Below, in pieces: positions 7,020 to 13,688 of a DNA stretch of 13,688 nucleotides (the first letter of the stretch is position 1; the number at the start of each line of letters is the position of its first letter). The notes under the pieces are model-generated. The model searched no databases. It was not told the origin of the DNA and was given only the letters and a program-made list of their open reading frames with translations. The DNA is from Ignavibacteriales bacterium CG12_big_fil_rev_8_21_14_0_65_30_8 (GTDB lineage: Bacteria > Bacteroidota > Ignavibacteria > Ignavibacteriales > Ignavibacteriaceae), in the NCBI GenBank assembly GCA_002783525.1, contig PFGS01000090.1:5329-19016 (forward strand), read 5' to 3'. The position numbers and the translations under genes are program-made.

Positions 7020-7571
7020 ATGAAAAACAAAATCTTTAACTCAAGTTCTATAATTGCATTAGCAATATTTATACTAACAAGTATATCGTTTGCTCAAATC
7101 AACGATGATCCAAATAAAAAAATGAAAGATCATAAACGTATGGATCATAAATCAATTATGGATTCCTGTAAAATGATGATAGATAAAACTACCATGCCGG
7201 ATTCTTGTAAAATGGATATGGACTCTTGTAAAATGATGATGAATAAAACTGAGCATAAAAAAATGATGAAGAAACATATGATGATGGATTCAAACAAAAC
7301 AATGATGAAAGATTCAGAACATAAAATGATGATGAAGAATATGAAAGACAAGATGATAATGAAAAACAAAAACTCAGTTGTAAGGGAAGGTGTTATTGAT
7401 TTAGTATCAATAGATGAAAATAATGATGGGAAAGCATTTCAAGATCAAATGGATTGGAATGTTATCTCTGACAAACCAGACTCTTGCCCTTTATGCGGAA
7501 TGAAACTGAAGGAAGTAACACTTGAAAAAGCGAAAGAAAATTTGTTGAAAAACGGTTTCGATGTAAAATAA
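7020..7571 (+). CDS. Secreted Met/Cys-rich copper-binding protein with the CusB-tail HMBD-like module
   Basis: The product has 183 residues. A signal peptide covers about 1-26 (Lys-rich start, hydrophobic core, Ser-Phe-Ala-Gln), so the mature protein should be periplasmic or exported. Residues 31-120 are low-complexity and contain 24 Met, 5 His and 3 Cys by my count, with Asp-Ser-Cys-Lys-Met three times (Cys50, 63, 70) and several Met-Met-Met or His-Lys-Met clusters. Such segments bind Cu(I)/Ag(I) through thioethers in known copper proteins. Residues 121-183 form a folded-looking module with a DxNxDG loop (from Asp132), Met144, and CPLCGM (Cys156, Cys159, Met161), matching the cusB C-terminus at 38 of 63 positions. 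This resembles the HMBD family (CPMHP...CPxCGM) with its first Cys lost. Its place in the cus run suggests a metal sponge or a CusF substitute; I see no CusF. The function is inferred. Confidence 0.85.
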   Translation: MKNKIFNSSSIIALAIFILTSISFAQINDDPNKKMKDHKRMDHKSIMDSCKMMIDKTTMPDSCKMDMDSCKMMMNKTEHKKMMKKHMMMDSNKTMMKDSEHKMMMKNMKDKMIMKNKNSVVREGVIDLVSIDENNDGKAFQDQMDWNVISDKPDSCPLCGMKLKEVTLEKAKENLLKNGFDVK

Positions 7572-7583
7572 TTATTAAATCTT

Positions 7584-7618
7584 TTATTTAAGCCTGATAT
7601 TATTTCAGGCTTAAATAA
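7584..7618 (+). terminator. Strong intercistronic hairpin, possible partial terminator
   Basis: TTATTTAAGCCTGA (7584-7597) and TCAGGCTTAAATAA (7605-7618) form a perfect 14-bp stem around a 7-nt loop, starting 13 nt after the stop of the Met-rich gene. Only a short T-run follows (7619-7621), then A-rich sequence and the next ribosome-binding site. It may terminate part of the transcripts or protect the 3' end of the upstream message while the DUF2231 gene and copB are expressed at a lower level. The hairpin is certain; termination is not. Confidence 0.55.
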
Positions 7619-7634
7619 TTTAAAAAGGATCAAT

Positions 7635-8243
7635 ATGAAAAAGACATTTCTTTATTTCATCTTAATATGTATTCTATTTACAGGAATAAATTATGGGCAC
7701 GGTGATAAAAAACATAAAAAAGGACAGGATACCGTAACGGTTGTTAACGGAGACACTATTGCTGTTAACGGAGTTATGATTATCGACTCACTCACAATGG
7801 GAAAAGAAATAATTGAACCAGAGGAAATAAAAAATACGGATGAGTTTGAATTTTCAATTACTGATGCAGCCTTTGAACACATACACAATAAAATTATTCA
7901 CTTCCCAATTGCACTTACTTTTTTATTATTGATATTTATGATACTCGGGTATAAAGTTGAAATCTGTTACAGAGCATCAAAAATAATTGTAATACTGGGC
8001 TTATTATTTTCTATTGCTGCTGCTGTTGCGGGCTTATTGCAAGCAACTGCATTTGAAGGTAATAATGTATATAGCTTATTAGAATTACACCGCAATCTTG
8101 GATTTGTAAGTATTATTATCTGGGGATTATTGACTTGGGTAATATTAAAAAGAAAATCTTGGTCAATTCAATTTAGCATTGTTTTAACCTTAACAATATT
8201 AATTAGCTTCATAGGACTATTGGGTGGAATAATTGCACAATAA
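7635..8243 (+). CDS. DUF2231-type membrane protein with a His-rich exported N-terminus
   Basis: The product has 202 residues. A signal peptide or first anchor (1-20) ends just before Gly-His-Gly-Asp-Lys-Lys-His, followed by a polar, probably periplasmic stretch to about residue 85. Four membrane segments follow (about 90-108, 117-137, 155-171 and 178-199). His89-Phe-Pro at the head of the first segment and Leu-His152-Arg-Asn-Leu-Gly before the third match the conserved pattern of the DUF2231 family of predicted membrane proteins. More His residues (82, 84) lie just before the first segment. The family has no settled function that I know of; its members can occur beside copper and cytochrome genes. 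It lies between a copper-binding protein and copB, so a role in metal or redox handling in the inner membrane is plausible but not shown. AAGGA precedes the ATG at normal distance. Confidence 0.75.
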   Translation: MKKTFLYFILICILFTGINYGHGDKKHKKGQDTVTVVNGDTIAVNGVMIIDSLTMGKEIIEPEEIKNTDEFEFSITDAAFEHIHNKIIHFPIALTFLLLIFMILGYKVEICYRASKIIVILGLLFSIAAAVAGLLQATAFEGNNVYSLLELHRNLGFVSIIIWGLLTWVILKRKSWSIQFSIVLTLTILISFIGLLGGIIAQ

Positions 8244-8274
8244 AAAACAGAAAATAAAATAACTAGGAGTACAA

Positions 8275-10305
8275 GTGGATCACAATCATAAAATGAAAAG
8301 GAGAATGAATCACCAACATAATACTCACACTAAACATAGTGGGCATAGTGGTGGACATCACAATCATCATGACCATATGATTTCTGATTTTAGAAAGAGA
8401 TTTTGGATATCTCTGATATTAACAGTCCCTATTCTTTTACTTTCCCCTATGATTCAAAGACTTATAAATTTAGAAAACATTTTAAGTTTTAAAGGTTCAG
8501 AATACTTACTGTTTTTCTTTTCTTCAGTAGTTTTTTTTCACGGAGGTTATCCATTCTTAAAAGGAATGATTGACGAACTAAAGAAATTAAAACCCGGTAT
8601 GATGACGCTGATAGCCATTGCAGTATCGGTGGCATATTTTTACAGCAGCGCTGTAGTATTTGGGTTAGGCGGAAAAATTTTCTTTTGGGAACTTGCTACT
8701 CTAATTGATATTATGCTTGTAGGTCACTGGATTGAAATGAAATCCGTGATGGGGGCTTCAAAGGCATTGGAAACACTTGCTAAACTTATGCCTTCGGATG
8801 CTCATAAAATGTTGGATAATGGAACGGTTGTTGATGTTCCTTTAAACGAATTAAAATCCGAAGATAAAATATTACTTAAACCCGGTGAAAAAATACCTGC
8901 CGACGGTTTGGTTATAAAAGGTCAATCTTCCGTAAATGAAGCAATGCTAACAGGTGAGTCTAAACCCGTAATGAAAAAGGTTGACGACAACGTAATCGGA
9001 GGTGCGGTTAACGGAGAGGGTTCACTCGAAGTATTAGTTAAAAAAACGGGTAAGGATTCTTTCTTATCTCAAGTAATAGAACTTGTAAAAGAAGCACAGG
9101 AAAGTAAATCAAAAACGCAGGACCTTGCAAACCATGCCGCTTTCTGGTTAACAATACTAGCAATTACAGGGGGTGTTGTAACATTATCTTATTGGATAAT
9201 CTTTGGTCACCAGACATTTGCATTTGCACTTGAAAGAATGGTAACCGTAATGGTTATCACTTGCCCACATGCATTAGGATTAGCAGTCCCTTTGGTTGTT
9301 GCAGTTTCAACTTCAATTTCAGCTTCAAATGGTCTTTTAATAAGAAACAGAACTGCATTTGAAGTTGCACGAAATATTAACGCTATAATTTTTGATAAAA
9401 CCGGAACTTTAACAAAAGGTGAATTTGGTATAACCGATATTATAAGTTTCGATAATCATTTAAGTGATAAAGAAATTGTAAAATATTCTGCTTCAGTTGA
9501 AATGCACAGTGAACATCCTATTGCTCAAGGAATTGTAAAATCAGCAGAAACAACTTTTGAAGTAAGTAACTTCAAAGCTATACCGGGTAAAGGAGCAACA
9601 GGTACTGTTGATAACAAAACAGTTATGGTTGTAAGCCCGGGCTATCTAAGAGATAATAACATAGATATTGATGATGCAAGAATTGAAGAATTCCACGGTC
9701 AAGGTAAAACGGTAGTCTTTTTGCTGATTAATGATAAGTTGAAAGGTGCAATAGCACTAGCGGACATAGTTCGCGAAGAATCAAAAGAAGCTATCTCTAA
9801 ATTCAAAGAACTCGGGATCAAAACAATAATGTTAACCGGGGACAATCAAAAAGTAGCAAAATGGGTAGCAGAAGAATTGGGCTTAGATGATTATTTTGCC
9901 GAAGTACTGCCTCATCAAAAATCAGAAAAAGTAAAAGAAATACAAAGTAAAGGATTTATAGTTGCAATGACTGGAGATGGGGTAAACGATGCCCCAGCAT
10001 TAGCCCAAGCAAATGTAGGCATAGCAATTGGTGCAGGTACAGATGTAGCAGTTGAAACTGCAGATATAGTGCTGGTTAAAAGTAATCCATTAGATGTACT
10101 TGCAATTATAAAATTAGCAAAAGCTACATATAAAAAGATGATTCAAAACTTAGTCTGGGCAACAGGTTACAACGCTTTTGCTATCCCTCTTGCTGCAGGT
10201 GTTTTGATTAATATGGGGATTCTTTTAAGCCCAGCTGCAGGCGCTGCACTTATGTCGCTTAGTACAGTTATAGTAGCTATCAATGCAAAATTATTAAAAA
10301 TTTAA
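8275..10305 (+). CDS. copB: CopB-type (CPH) copper/silver-exporting P1B ATPase
   Basis: This ATP-driven exporter moves Cu(I) or Ag(I) from the cytoplasm across the inner membrane. It has 676 residues. The start is GTG 8275, placed by GGAG at 8266-8269 (5 nt spacing). The N-terminus lacks a CxxC heavy-metal domain and is instead His-rich, with 12 His in residues 3-34, plus Met7 and Met11. The core motifs are intact: TGES (226-229, actuator), CPH (330-332, transport site, diagnostic of CopB rather than CPC CopA pumps), Asp374 in DKTGTLT (phosphorylation), His414-Pro415 (nucleotide domain) and GDGVND (567-572). The last two membrane helices carry Gly-Tyr-Asn (631-633) and Met-Ser-Leu-Ser (660-663), as in P1B-3 enzymes. 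It is the last large gene of the cluster, 31 nt after the DUF2231 gene. CPH enzymes have been reported with Cu(I), Ag(I) or Cu(II) preference; the methionine chemistry nearby favours Cu(I)/Ag(I). Confidence 0.95.
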   Translation: MDHNHKMKRRMNHQHNTHTKHSGHSGGHHNHHDHMISDFRKRFWISLILTVPILLLSPMIQRLINLENILSFKGSEYLLFFFSSVVFFHGGYPFLKGMIDELKKLKPGMMTLIAIAVSVAYFYSSAVVFGLGGKIFFWELATLIDIMLVGHWIEMKSVMGASKALETLAKLMPSDAHKMLDNGTVVDVPLNELKSEDKILLKPGEKIPADGLVIKGQSSVNEAMLTGESKPVMKKVDDNVIGGAVNGEGSLEVLVKKTGKDSFLSQVIELVKEAQESKSKTQDLANHAAFWLTILAITGGVVTLSYWIIFGHQTFAFALERMVTVMVITCPHALGLAVPLVVAVSTSISASNGLLIRNRTAFEVARNINAIIFDKTGTLTKGEFGITDIISFDNHLSDKEIVKYSASVEMHSEHPIAQGIVKSAETTFEVSNFKAIPGKGATGTVDNKTVMVVSPGYLRDNNIDIDDARIEEFHGQGKTVVFLLINDKLKGAIALADIVREESKEAISKFKELGIKTIMLTGDNQKVAKWVAEELGLDDYFAEVLPHQKSEKVKEIQSKGFIVAMTGDGVNDAPALAQANVGIAIGAGTDVAVETADIVLVKSNPLDVLAIIKLAKATYKKMIQNLVWATGYNAFAIPLAAGVLINMGILLSPAAGAALMSLSTVIVAINAKLLKI

Positions 10306-10409
10306 AATGCAAATTATATTTTTAGTATTTTTTAAAATAAATAAAAATTGTATTTATTTGAATTGATACAAAATTGTAATAAATAATTATTTTATTTGAG
10401 ATATAAAAA

Positions 10410-10508
10410 ATGAAAATATTCTTAATAATTATTCTTATTGTTTTGATTATTGGTTTATTAATCAGAAAATATAGAAATGCTCTAAAAAATAAAGATTGTT
10501 GCAGATAA
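10410..10508 (+). CDS. Possible 32-residue single-span membrane peptide with a Cys-Cys tail
   Basis: ATG at 10410 opens 32 codons ending in TAA at 10506. The peptide has a Met-Lys start, about 16 hydrophobic residues (Ile, Leu, Val), then a basic stretch (Arg-Lys-Tyr-Arg) and ends Lys-Asn-Lys-Asp-Cys-Cys-Arg. One membrane helix with a positive inside and a cysteine pair near the cytoplasmic C-terminus is a recurring plan for small membrane peptides near metal transport genes. The ribosome-binding site is weak (TTTGAG, 10397-10402, 7 nt before the ATG). It follows copB by 104 nt on the same strand. Coding cannot be proved for such a short, AT-rich frame; absence of homologues would leave it doubtful. 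Confidence 0.45.
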   Translation: MKIFLIIILIVLIIGLLIRKYRNALKNKDCCR

Positions 10509-10849
10509 TATGAATTTATTTAAAAATAATCATTATATTTTGGAGAAATCGTAATAAAAAAAATATAAAGAATTTAATTTATTTCTTGCCCTGTTTGATA
10601 AGTTTTATTATGTTATCCAATGTTGATTAAGAATTTTAGAAAGACTATTTTTTGAACGCTGAAAAAATTAAGTATCTATCTAACTTTTATTTAAAAATAA
10701 TATTGAAAAATTGATACAATATCTTTACAACAAATTTCATCTCTCAACCCGAGAGAATTTCCTAAATAACCAAGGATACTACCTCATATTATTTATGAGT
10801 GAGTTTTTAATTAATTGTTTTATCCATAATAAATAAGGAGTCATATAAT
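10509..10849 (+). promoter_or_regulatory. Non-coding leader and promoter region of the TonB-dependent receptor gene
   Basis: These 341 nt hold no convincing gene. The first 180 nt are very A/T-rich. A G/C-richer block near the receptor gene contains two hairpins: CTCTC (10741-10745)/GAGAG (10751-10755), and CTCATA (10783-10788)/TATGAG (10794-10799) followed by a five-T run at 10804-10808. The ribosome-binding site GGAG (10837-10840) lies 9 nt before the ATG. A TTGATA hexamer at 10711-10716 could be a -35 box, but no good -10 box is visible at the right spacing. The second hairpin with its T-run could act as a leader attenuator; no known riboswitch pattern was recognised. Confidence 0.4.
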
Positions 10850-13561
10850 ATGGCTAAACTATACAAATTCCTCGTTATTATGCTGATGTTAGCAACCACT
10901 ACACTTTATGCTCAAAACTATAGTGTATCTGGTACAGTAACTGACGCACAATCAGGGGATAAGTTAATAGGGGCAAATGTTATCCTATTGGGTACAAGCC
11001 TCGGTGCTGCTACCGATGCAGATGGTAATTTTTCTATTTCTGCTCCATCTGGAATGTATACATTAAGATGCAGCTATGTAGGTTACGCTACTCAAGAAGT
11101 GGAAGTCGATCTATCAAACAATGTGGAGGTTAACTTCGATCTTACAGTTACAGAATTTACACTTTCTGTAAATGTAATTGCTGACAGAGCAAAAGATCGT
11201 GAAACTCCTGTTGCTTTCAGTGATGTTACCAAAAAGGATATGGAACTTATGTTAGGTTCTCAAGATATCCCAATGGTAATGAACACTACTCCTAGTGTCT
11301 ATGCAACAATGCAGGGCGGTGGTGCTGGTGATGCTCGTATAAATGTTAGAGGATTTAACCAAAGAAACACAGCTATTATGATAAATGGTGTACCTGTAAA
11401 TGACATGGAAAACGGCTGGGTTTATTGGTCAAACTGGGATGGTGTTGGTGATGCTACTTCTTCAATCCAAATGCAGAGAGGATTAAGTGCAGTTAACCTT
11501 GCTACTCCTTCAATCGGTGGTACAATGAATATAATCACCGATCCAACAGCTCAAAAATACGGTATCAATTTCAAACAAGAATTCGGAAGTGATGCATTCC
11601 TAAAATCAACTCTAAGCTTCAACTCTGGATTATTGAATAATAAATTTGCTATCAGTGGTACAATTGTAAAAAAAACCGGTGATGGTACAATACTTAAAAC
11701 CTGGACTGATGCCTGGGCTTATTATTTTGGTGCTACATACAATATCAATGCAAAAAACAGAATTGAATTATATGCTTTAGGAGCACCTCAAAGACACGGA
11801 CAAAATCTTTACAAACAAAATATTGCTGCTTACAGTCATGATTATGCAAAAGGATTATCTGACTACAATCAAGACGGTTTATCTGCAATTAAAGAATCTA
11901 AAGACGGTAGATTGTATAATGAAAACTGGAATACTGTAAGTTCAACTTATTCGGGAAAACAATATTTTAATGGTGGAACTCACGACAGATATGATAGTGG
12001 TTTCTTACCTGAGAGAGAAAATTATTTCCATAAACCAATTGTAAACTTTAACTGGTATTCACAATTCTCAAATAAAGTCAGCTTGTATACAACAGCTTAC
12101 TGGTCAGGCGGTAAAGGTGGCGGTACTGGAACATACGGTGACTTTTTATGGGATTACAGTTCACAACCAACTAGAATTGCTGACTATGACGGAAATATTG
12201 CTATAAACCGTGGTGTACTTGACAGAAAAGGTAAAGCAAAAGTAGCCGGTGAAGCTAGAGGAATTTTAAGAAACAGTGTTAACAACCAATGGACTATAGG
12301 TGCTATTTCTAAAGCATTTGTTAATGTTTCTAAAACCTTCAAAATGTCTTTTGGAATTGACTGGAGAAAAGCTGAAATAGATCACTTTAGAGAAGTAAGA
12401 GATCTTTTAGGTGCAGATTATTTCGTTTCAAAATCTAATGATTTTGATACAACACCTGCAAGTCAACAAAAAAAATTAGGTGGAAAAATTGCCTATTTTA
12501 ACACTAATACTGTTAACTGGTTAGGTTTTTATGGACAAGGTGAATATACTAAAAACCAATGGACCGTATATGCAACTTACGGCTGGTCAACAATTAAATA
12601 TGACTTTACCGATCACTTTAAGAACATTGGTGGCAAAGAACAATTTGTTGAATCTGATAATATAAACGGTTATCAATTAAAAGGCGGTATAAGCTACCGT
12701 GCTACAAATAATGTTAACCTTTATGCTAATGTTGGTTCAGTTCGTAAAGTGCCGATTTTTGATAATGTAATTGATGACGGTACCGGAGCTCTTGCTTCTG
12801 ATCCTGCAAATGAAAAATTCACATCTTTCGAATTTGGATTGAATTTAAGATCTAGTGATGGAAGAGTAACCGGTAAATTCAATTATTATTATACAAAATG
12901 GGATGACCGTTCTTTTACAAAATTTGTACAAAATGCTGATGGTTCAGACGGTCTTCTTTTCTTAAACGGTGTTAATCAAAAAAACTCAGGTTTTGAATTT
13001 GAAGGAGCTTGGCAGCCAAACCGCTATTTCAGAATGGATGCAGCTGCTTCAATTGGTAGCTGGAGTTTAACTAATGATCCTAGTGGTGTTTATACTGATT
13101 ACTCAACTGGAACTGCTGTACAAAAAACATACAACTTATTCCTAGACGGAATAAAAGTTGGTGATGCTCCTCAAACACAATTTGCATTAGCAGGTTCTTT
13201 CTATCCAGTTAGCGGTATGACTGCTCAGGTTATTTATAAATACTATGCTGAATATTATTCAGATTGGGATCCACTATCCAGATCTAACCCTGCTGACAGA
13301 GGTCAAAGCTGGCAAATACCTAGCTATGGTTTAGTTGATTTCCACTTCAGCTATAACTTACCATTAAATCTTAAAAATGTAGGCGTACAATTATTTGCTC
13401 ATGTCTTCAACGTATTTGATAAATTATATGTATCAGATGCGGTTGATAACAGTTCATTTAATGCTTATAAAGGTGATGGTAAAAATCACAAAGCAGATGA
13501 CGCTGAAGTATTTATGGGCTTACCAAGAATATTTAATTTAGGTGTTCGTATAAGTCTGTAA
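10850..13561 (+). CDS. TonB-dependent outer-membrane receptor with carboxypeptidase-regulatory-like N-terminal domain
   Basis: This is a 903-residue outer-membrane gated channel driven by the TonB complex. A signal peptide covers about 1-21 (Leu-Tyr-Ala-Gln). Residues 24-100 form a carboxypeptidase-D-regulatory-like beta-sandwich (VSGTVTD, then IGANVILLGT and DADGNF), as in SusC-like and related Bacteroidota receptors. The plug covers about 114-232 and contains INVRGFNQRNTAIMINGVPV (164-183), the QMQRGLSAV region and IGGTMNII. The rest is the beta-barrel, with alternating aromatic strands and a final strand ending in Arg-Ile-Ser-Leu. No SusD-like partner follows before the terminator. Codon use (many GCT, GGT and AAC codons) looks more selected than in the copper genes, suggesting high expression. 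It is separated from the copper cluster by a 341-nt leader, so it is probably an independent unit. The substrate is not readable from the sequence. Confidence 0.92.
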   Translation: MAKLYKFLVIMLMLATTTLYAQNYSVSGTVTDAQSGDKLIGANVILLGTSLGAATDADGNFSISAPSGMYTLRCSYVGYATQEVEVDLSNNVEVNFDLTVTEFTLSVNVIADRAKDRETPVAFSDVTKKDMELMLGSQDIPMVMNTTPSVYATMQGGGAGDARINVRGFNQRNTAIMINGVPVNDMENGWVYWSNWDGVGDATSSIQMQRGLSAVNLATPSIGGTMNIITDPTAQKYGINFKQEFGSDAFLKSTLSFNSGLLNNKFAISGTIVKKTGDGTILKTWTDAWAYYFGATYNINAKNRIELYALGAPQRHGQNLYKQNIAAYSHDYAKGLSDYNQDGLSAIKESKDGRLYNENWNTVSSTYSGKQYFNGGTHDRYDSGFLPERENYFHKPIVNFNWYSQFSNKVSLYTTAYWSGGKGGGTGTYGDFLWDYSSQPTRIADYDGNIAINRGVLDRKGKAKVAGEARGILRNSVNNQWTIGAISKAFVNVSKTFKMSFGIDWRKAEIDHFREVRDLLGADYFVSKSNDFDTTPASQQKKLGGKIAYFNTNTVNWLGFYGQGEYTKNQWTVYATYGWSTIKYDFTDHFKNIGGKEQFVESDNINGYQLKGGISYRATNNVNLYANVGSVRKVPIFDNVIDDGTGALASDPANEKFTSFEFGLNLRSSDGRVTGKFNYYYTKWDDRSFTKFVQNADGSDGLLFLNGVNQKNSGFEFEGAWQPNRYFRMDAAASIGSWSLTNDPSGVYTDYSTGTAVQKTYNLFLDGIKVGDAPQTQFALAGSFYPVSGMTAQVIYKYYAEYYSDWDPLSRSNPADRGQSWQIPSYGLVDFHFSYNLPLNLKNVGVQLFAHVFNVFDKLYVSDAVDNSSFNAYKGDGKNHKADDAEVFMGLPRIFNLGVRISL

Positions 13562-13582
13562 ATCTAAATATTATTTAGATTT
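13560..13582 (+). terminator. First 3' hairpin overlapping the receptor stop codon
   Basis: AAATCTAAAT (13560-13569) and ATTTAGATTT (13573-13582) are a perfect 10-bp inverted repeat with a 3-nt loop. The left arm includes the last two bases of the TAA stop codon. It directly precedes the true terminator and may add 3'-end stability or help stop antisense transcription. Confidence 0.5.
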
Positions 13583-13586
13583 GTTT

Positions 13587-13619
13587 AAGGAGAACCTGAA
13601 ATGGTTCTCCTTTTTTTTT
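13587..13619 (+). terminator. Intrinsic terminator of the TonB-dependent receptor gene
   Basis: AAGGAGAACC (13587-13596) pairs perfectly with GGTTCTCCTT (13603-13612) around the loop TGAAAT. The T-run continues to 13619. Stem strength, short loop and T-run fit a rho-independent terminator, and it confirms that the receptor gene is the last gene of its transcript. Confidence 0.92.
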
Positions 13620-13632
13620 GTTTAAATCAAAA

Positions 13633-13688
13633 TGTCATTTCGAACGCAAAAAGAAATCTTTTAATGATTAGAAACAGAAAAGATATCT
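13633..13688. repeat. Dispersed inverted-repeat element, truncated by the window end
   Basis: TGTCATTTCGAACG (13633-13646) followed by AGAAATCTTTT (13652-13662) has the form of a short intergenic repeat that I recall as frequent in Bacteroidota and Ignavibacteria genomes. AAAAGATATCT (13678-13688) is the inverse of the second block at 10 of 11 positions, so the element looks like a hairpin whose outer right arm, expected to resemble CGTTCGAAATGACA, lies beyond the window. It contains no gene and begins 13 nt after the terminator T-run. Confidence 0.55.

Noticed and set aside
7145..7369. Minus-strand frame coding a very Ile/Phe-rich peptide
   Set aside because: It is the mirror of the repeated Met and Lys codons of the secreted Met-rich protein (CAT and TTT read backwards).
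10541..10630. Signal-peptide-like frame (Lys-Lys-Asn-Ile-Lys then hydrophobic, 24 codons from 10556) behind a GGAG
   Set aside because: It has no start codon at the right place and a stop after 24 codons; at most a remnant, and too short to call a pseudogene.
10361..10719. Exact 11-nt direct repeat AATTGATACAA at 10361 and 10709, possible shared -35 box
   Set aside because: In A/T-rich DNA of this length such a match is expected by chance about once, and neither copy has a convincing -10 box.
1..13688. CRISPR array, tRNA, rRNA, transposase or integrase genes
   Set aside because: No spaced identical direct repeats, RNA gene patterns or transposase-like products were seen on either strand.

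Overview
The window is AT-rich (by eye roughly two-thirds A+T). All genes that can be supported lie on the + strand. Signal peptides ending in Phe-Ala-Gln or Tyr-Ala-Gln, a TonB-dependent receptor with an N-terminal carboxypeptidase-regulatory-like domain, and dispersed repeats of the TGTCATTTCGAACG type point to the Bacteroidota/Chlorobiota group. Clear GGAG ribosome-binding sites before most genes are unusual for true Bacteroidia and fit an Ignavibacteria-like lineage better. This placement is inferred from style, not from a search.

Positions 1-10508 are a copper/silver resistance cluster. A 5'-truncated gene for a small Cys/Met-rich protein (3-410) is followed by a 145-nt control region containing phased TTAATT boxes and inverted repeats. 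Next comes a tight run: cusC (TolC-like outer-membrane channel), cusB (adaptor), cusA (RND pump with the Cu/Ag methionine triad), a PII-like signalling protein, a secreted Met/Cys-rich protein, a DUF2231 membrane protein, and copB (CPH-type P1B ATPase with a His-rich N-terminus). About 100 nt later sits a possible 32-residue single-span peptide ending in Asp-Cys-Cys-Arg.

The genes combine two export layers. CopB would move cytoplasmic Cu(I)/Ag(I) across the inner membrane, and CusCBA would expel periplasmic metal across the outer membrane. There is no CusF-like chaperone, CopA or multicopper oxidase. Instead, the secreted Met-rich protein and the CusB C-terminus carry the same 63-residue metal-binding module (38 of 63 positions identical by hand count), with a DxNxDG loop, a conserved Met and a CPLCGM site. 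My main hypothesis is that this paired module lets the secreted protein deliver metal to the pump. The PII-like protein keeps Tyr51 but has Trp at the position of the ATP-contacting Lys90, so its signalling is probably altered. No DNA-binding regulator gene is visible.

Positions 10509-10849 are a non-coding leader with two small hairpins. It leads to an independent 903-residue TonB-dependent receptor (10850-13561), which ends in two hairpins, the second a strong intrinsic terminator. Its substrate cannot be read from the sequence and a link to copper is not shown. The window closes inside a dispersed inverted-repeat element.
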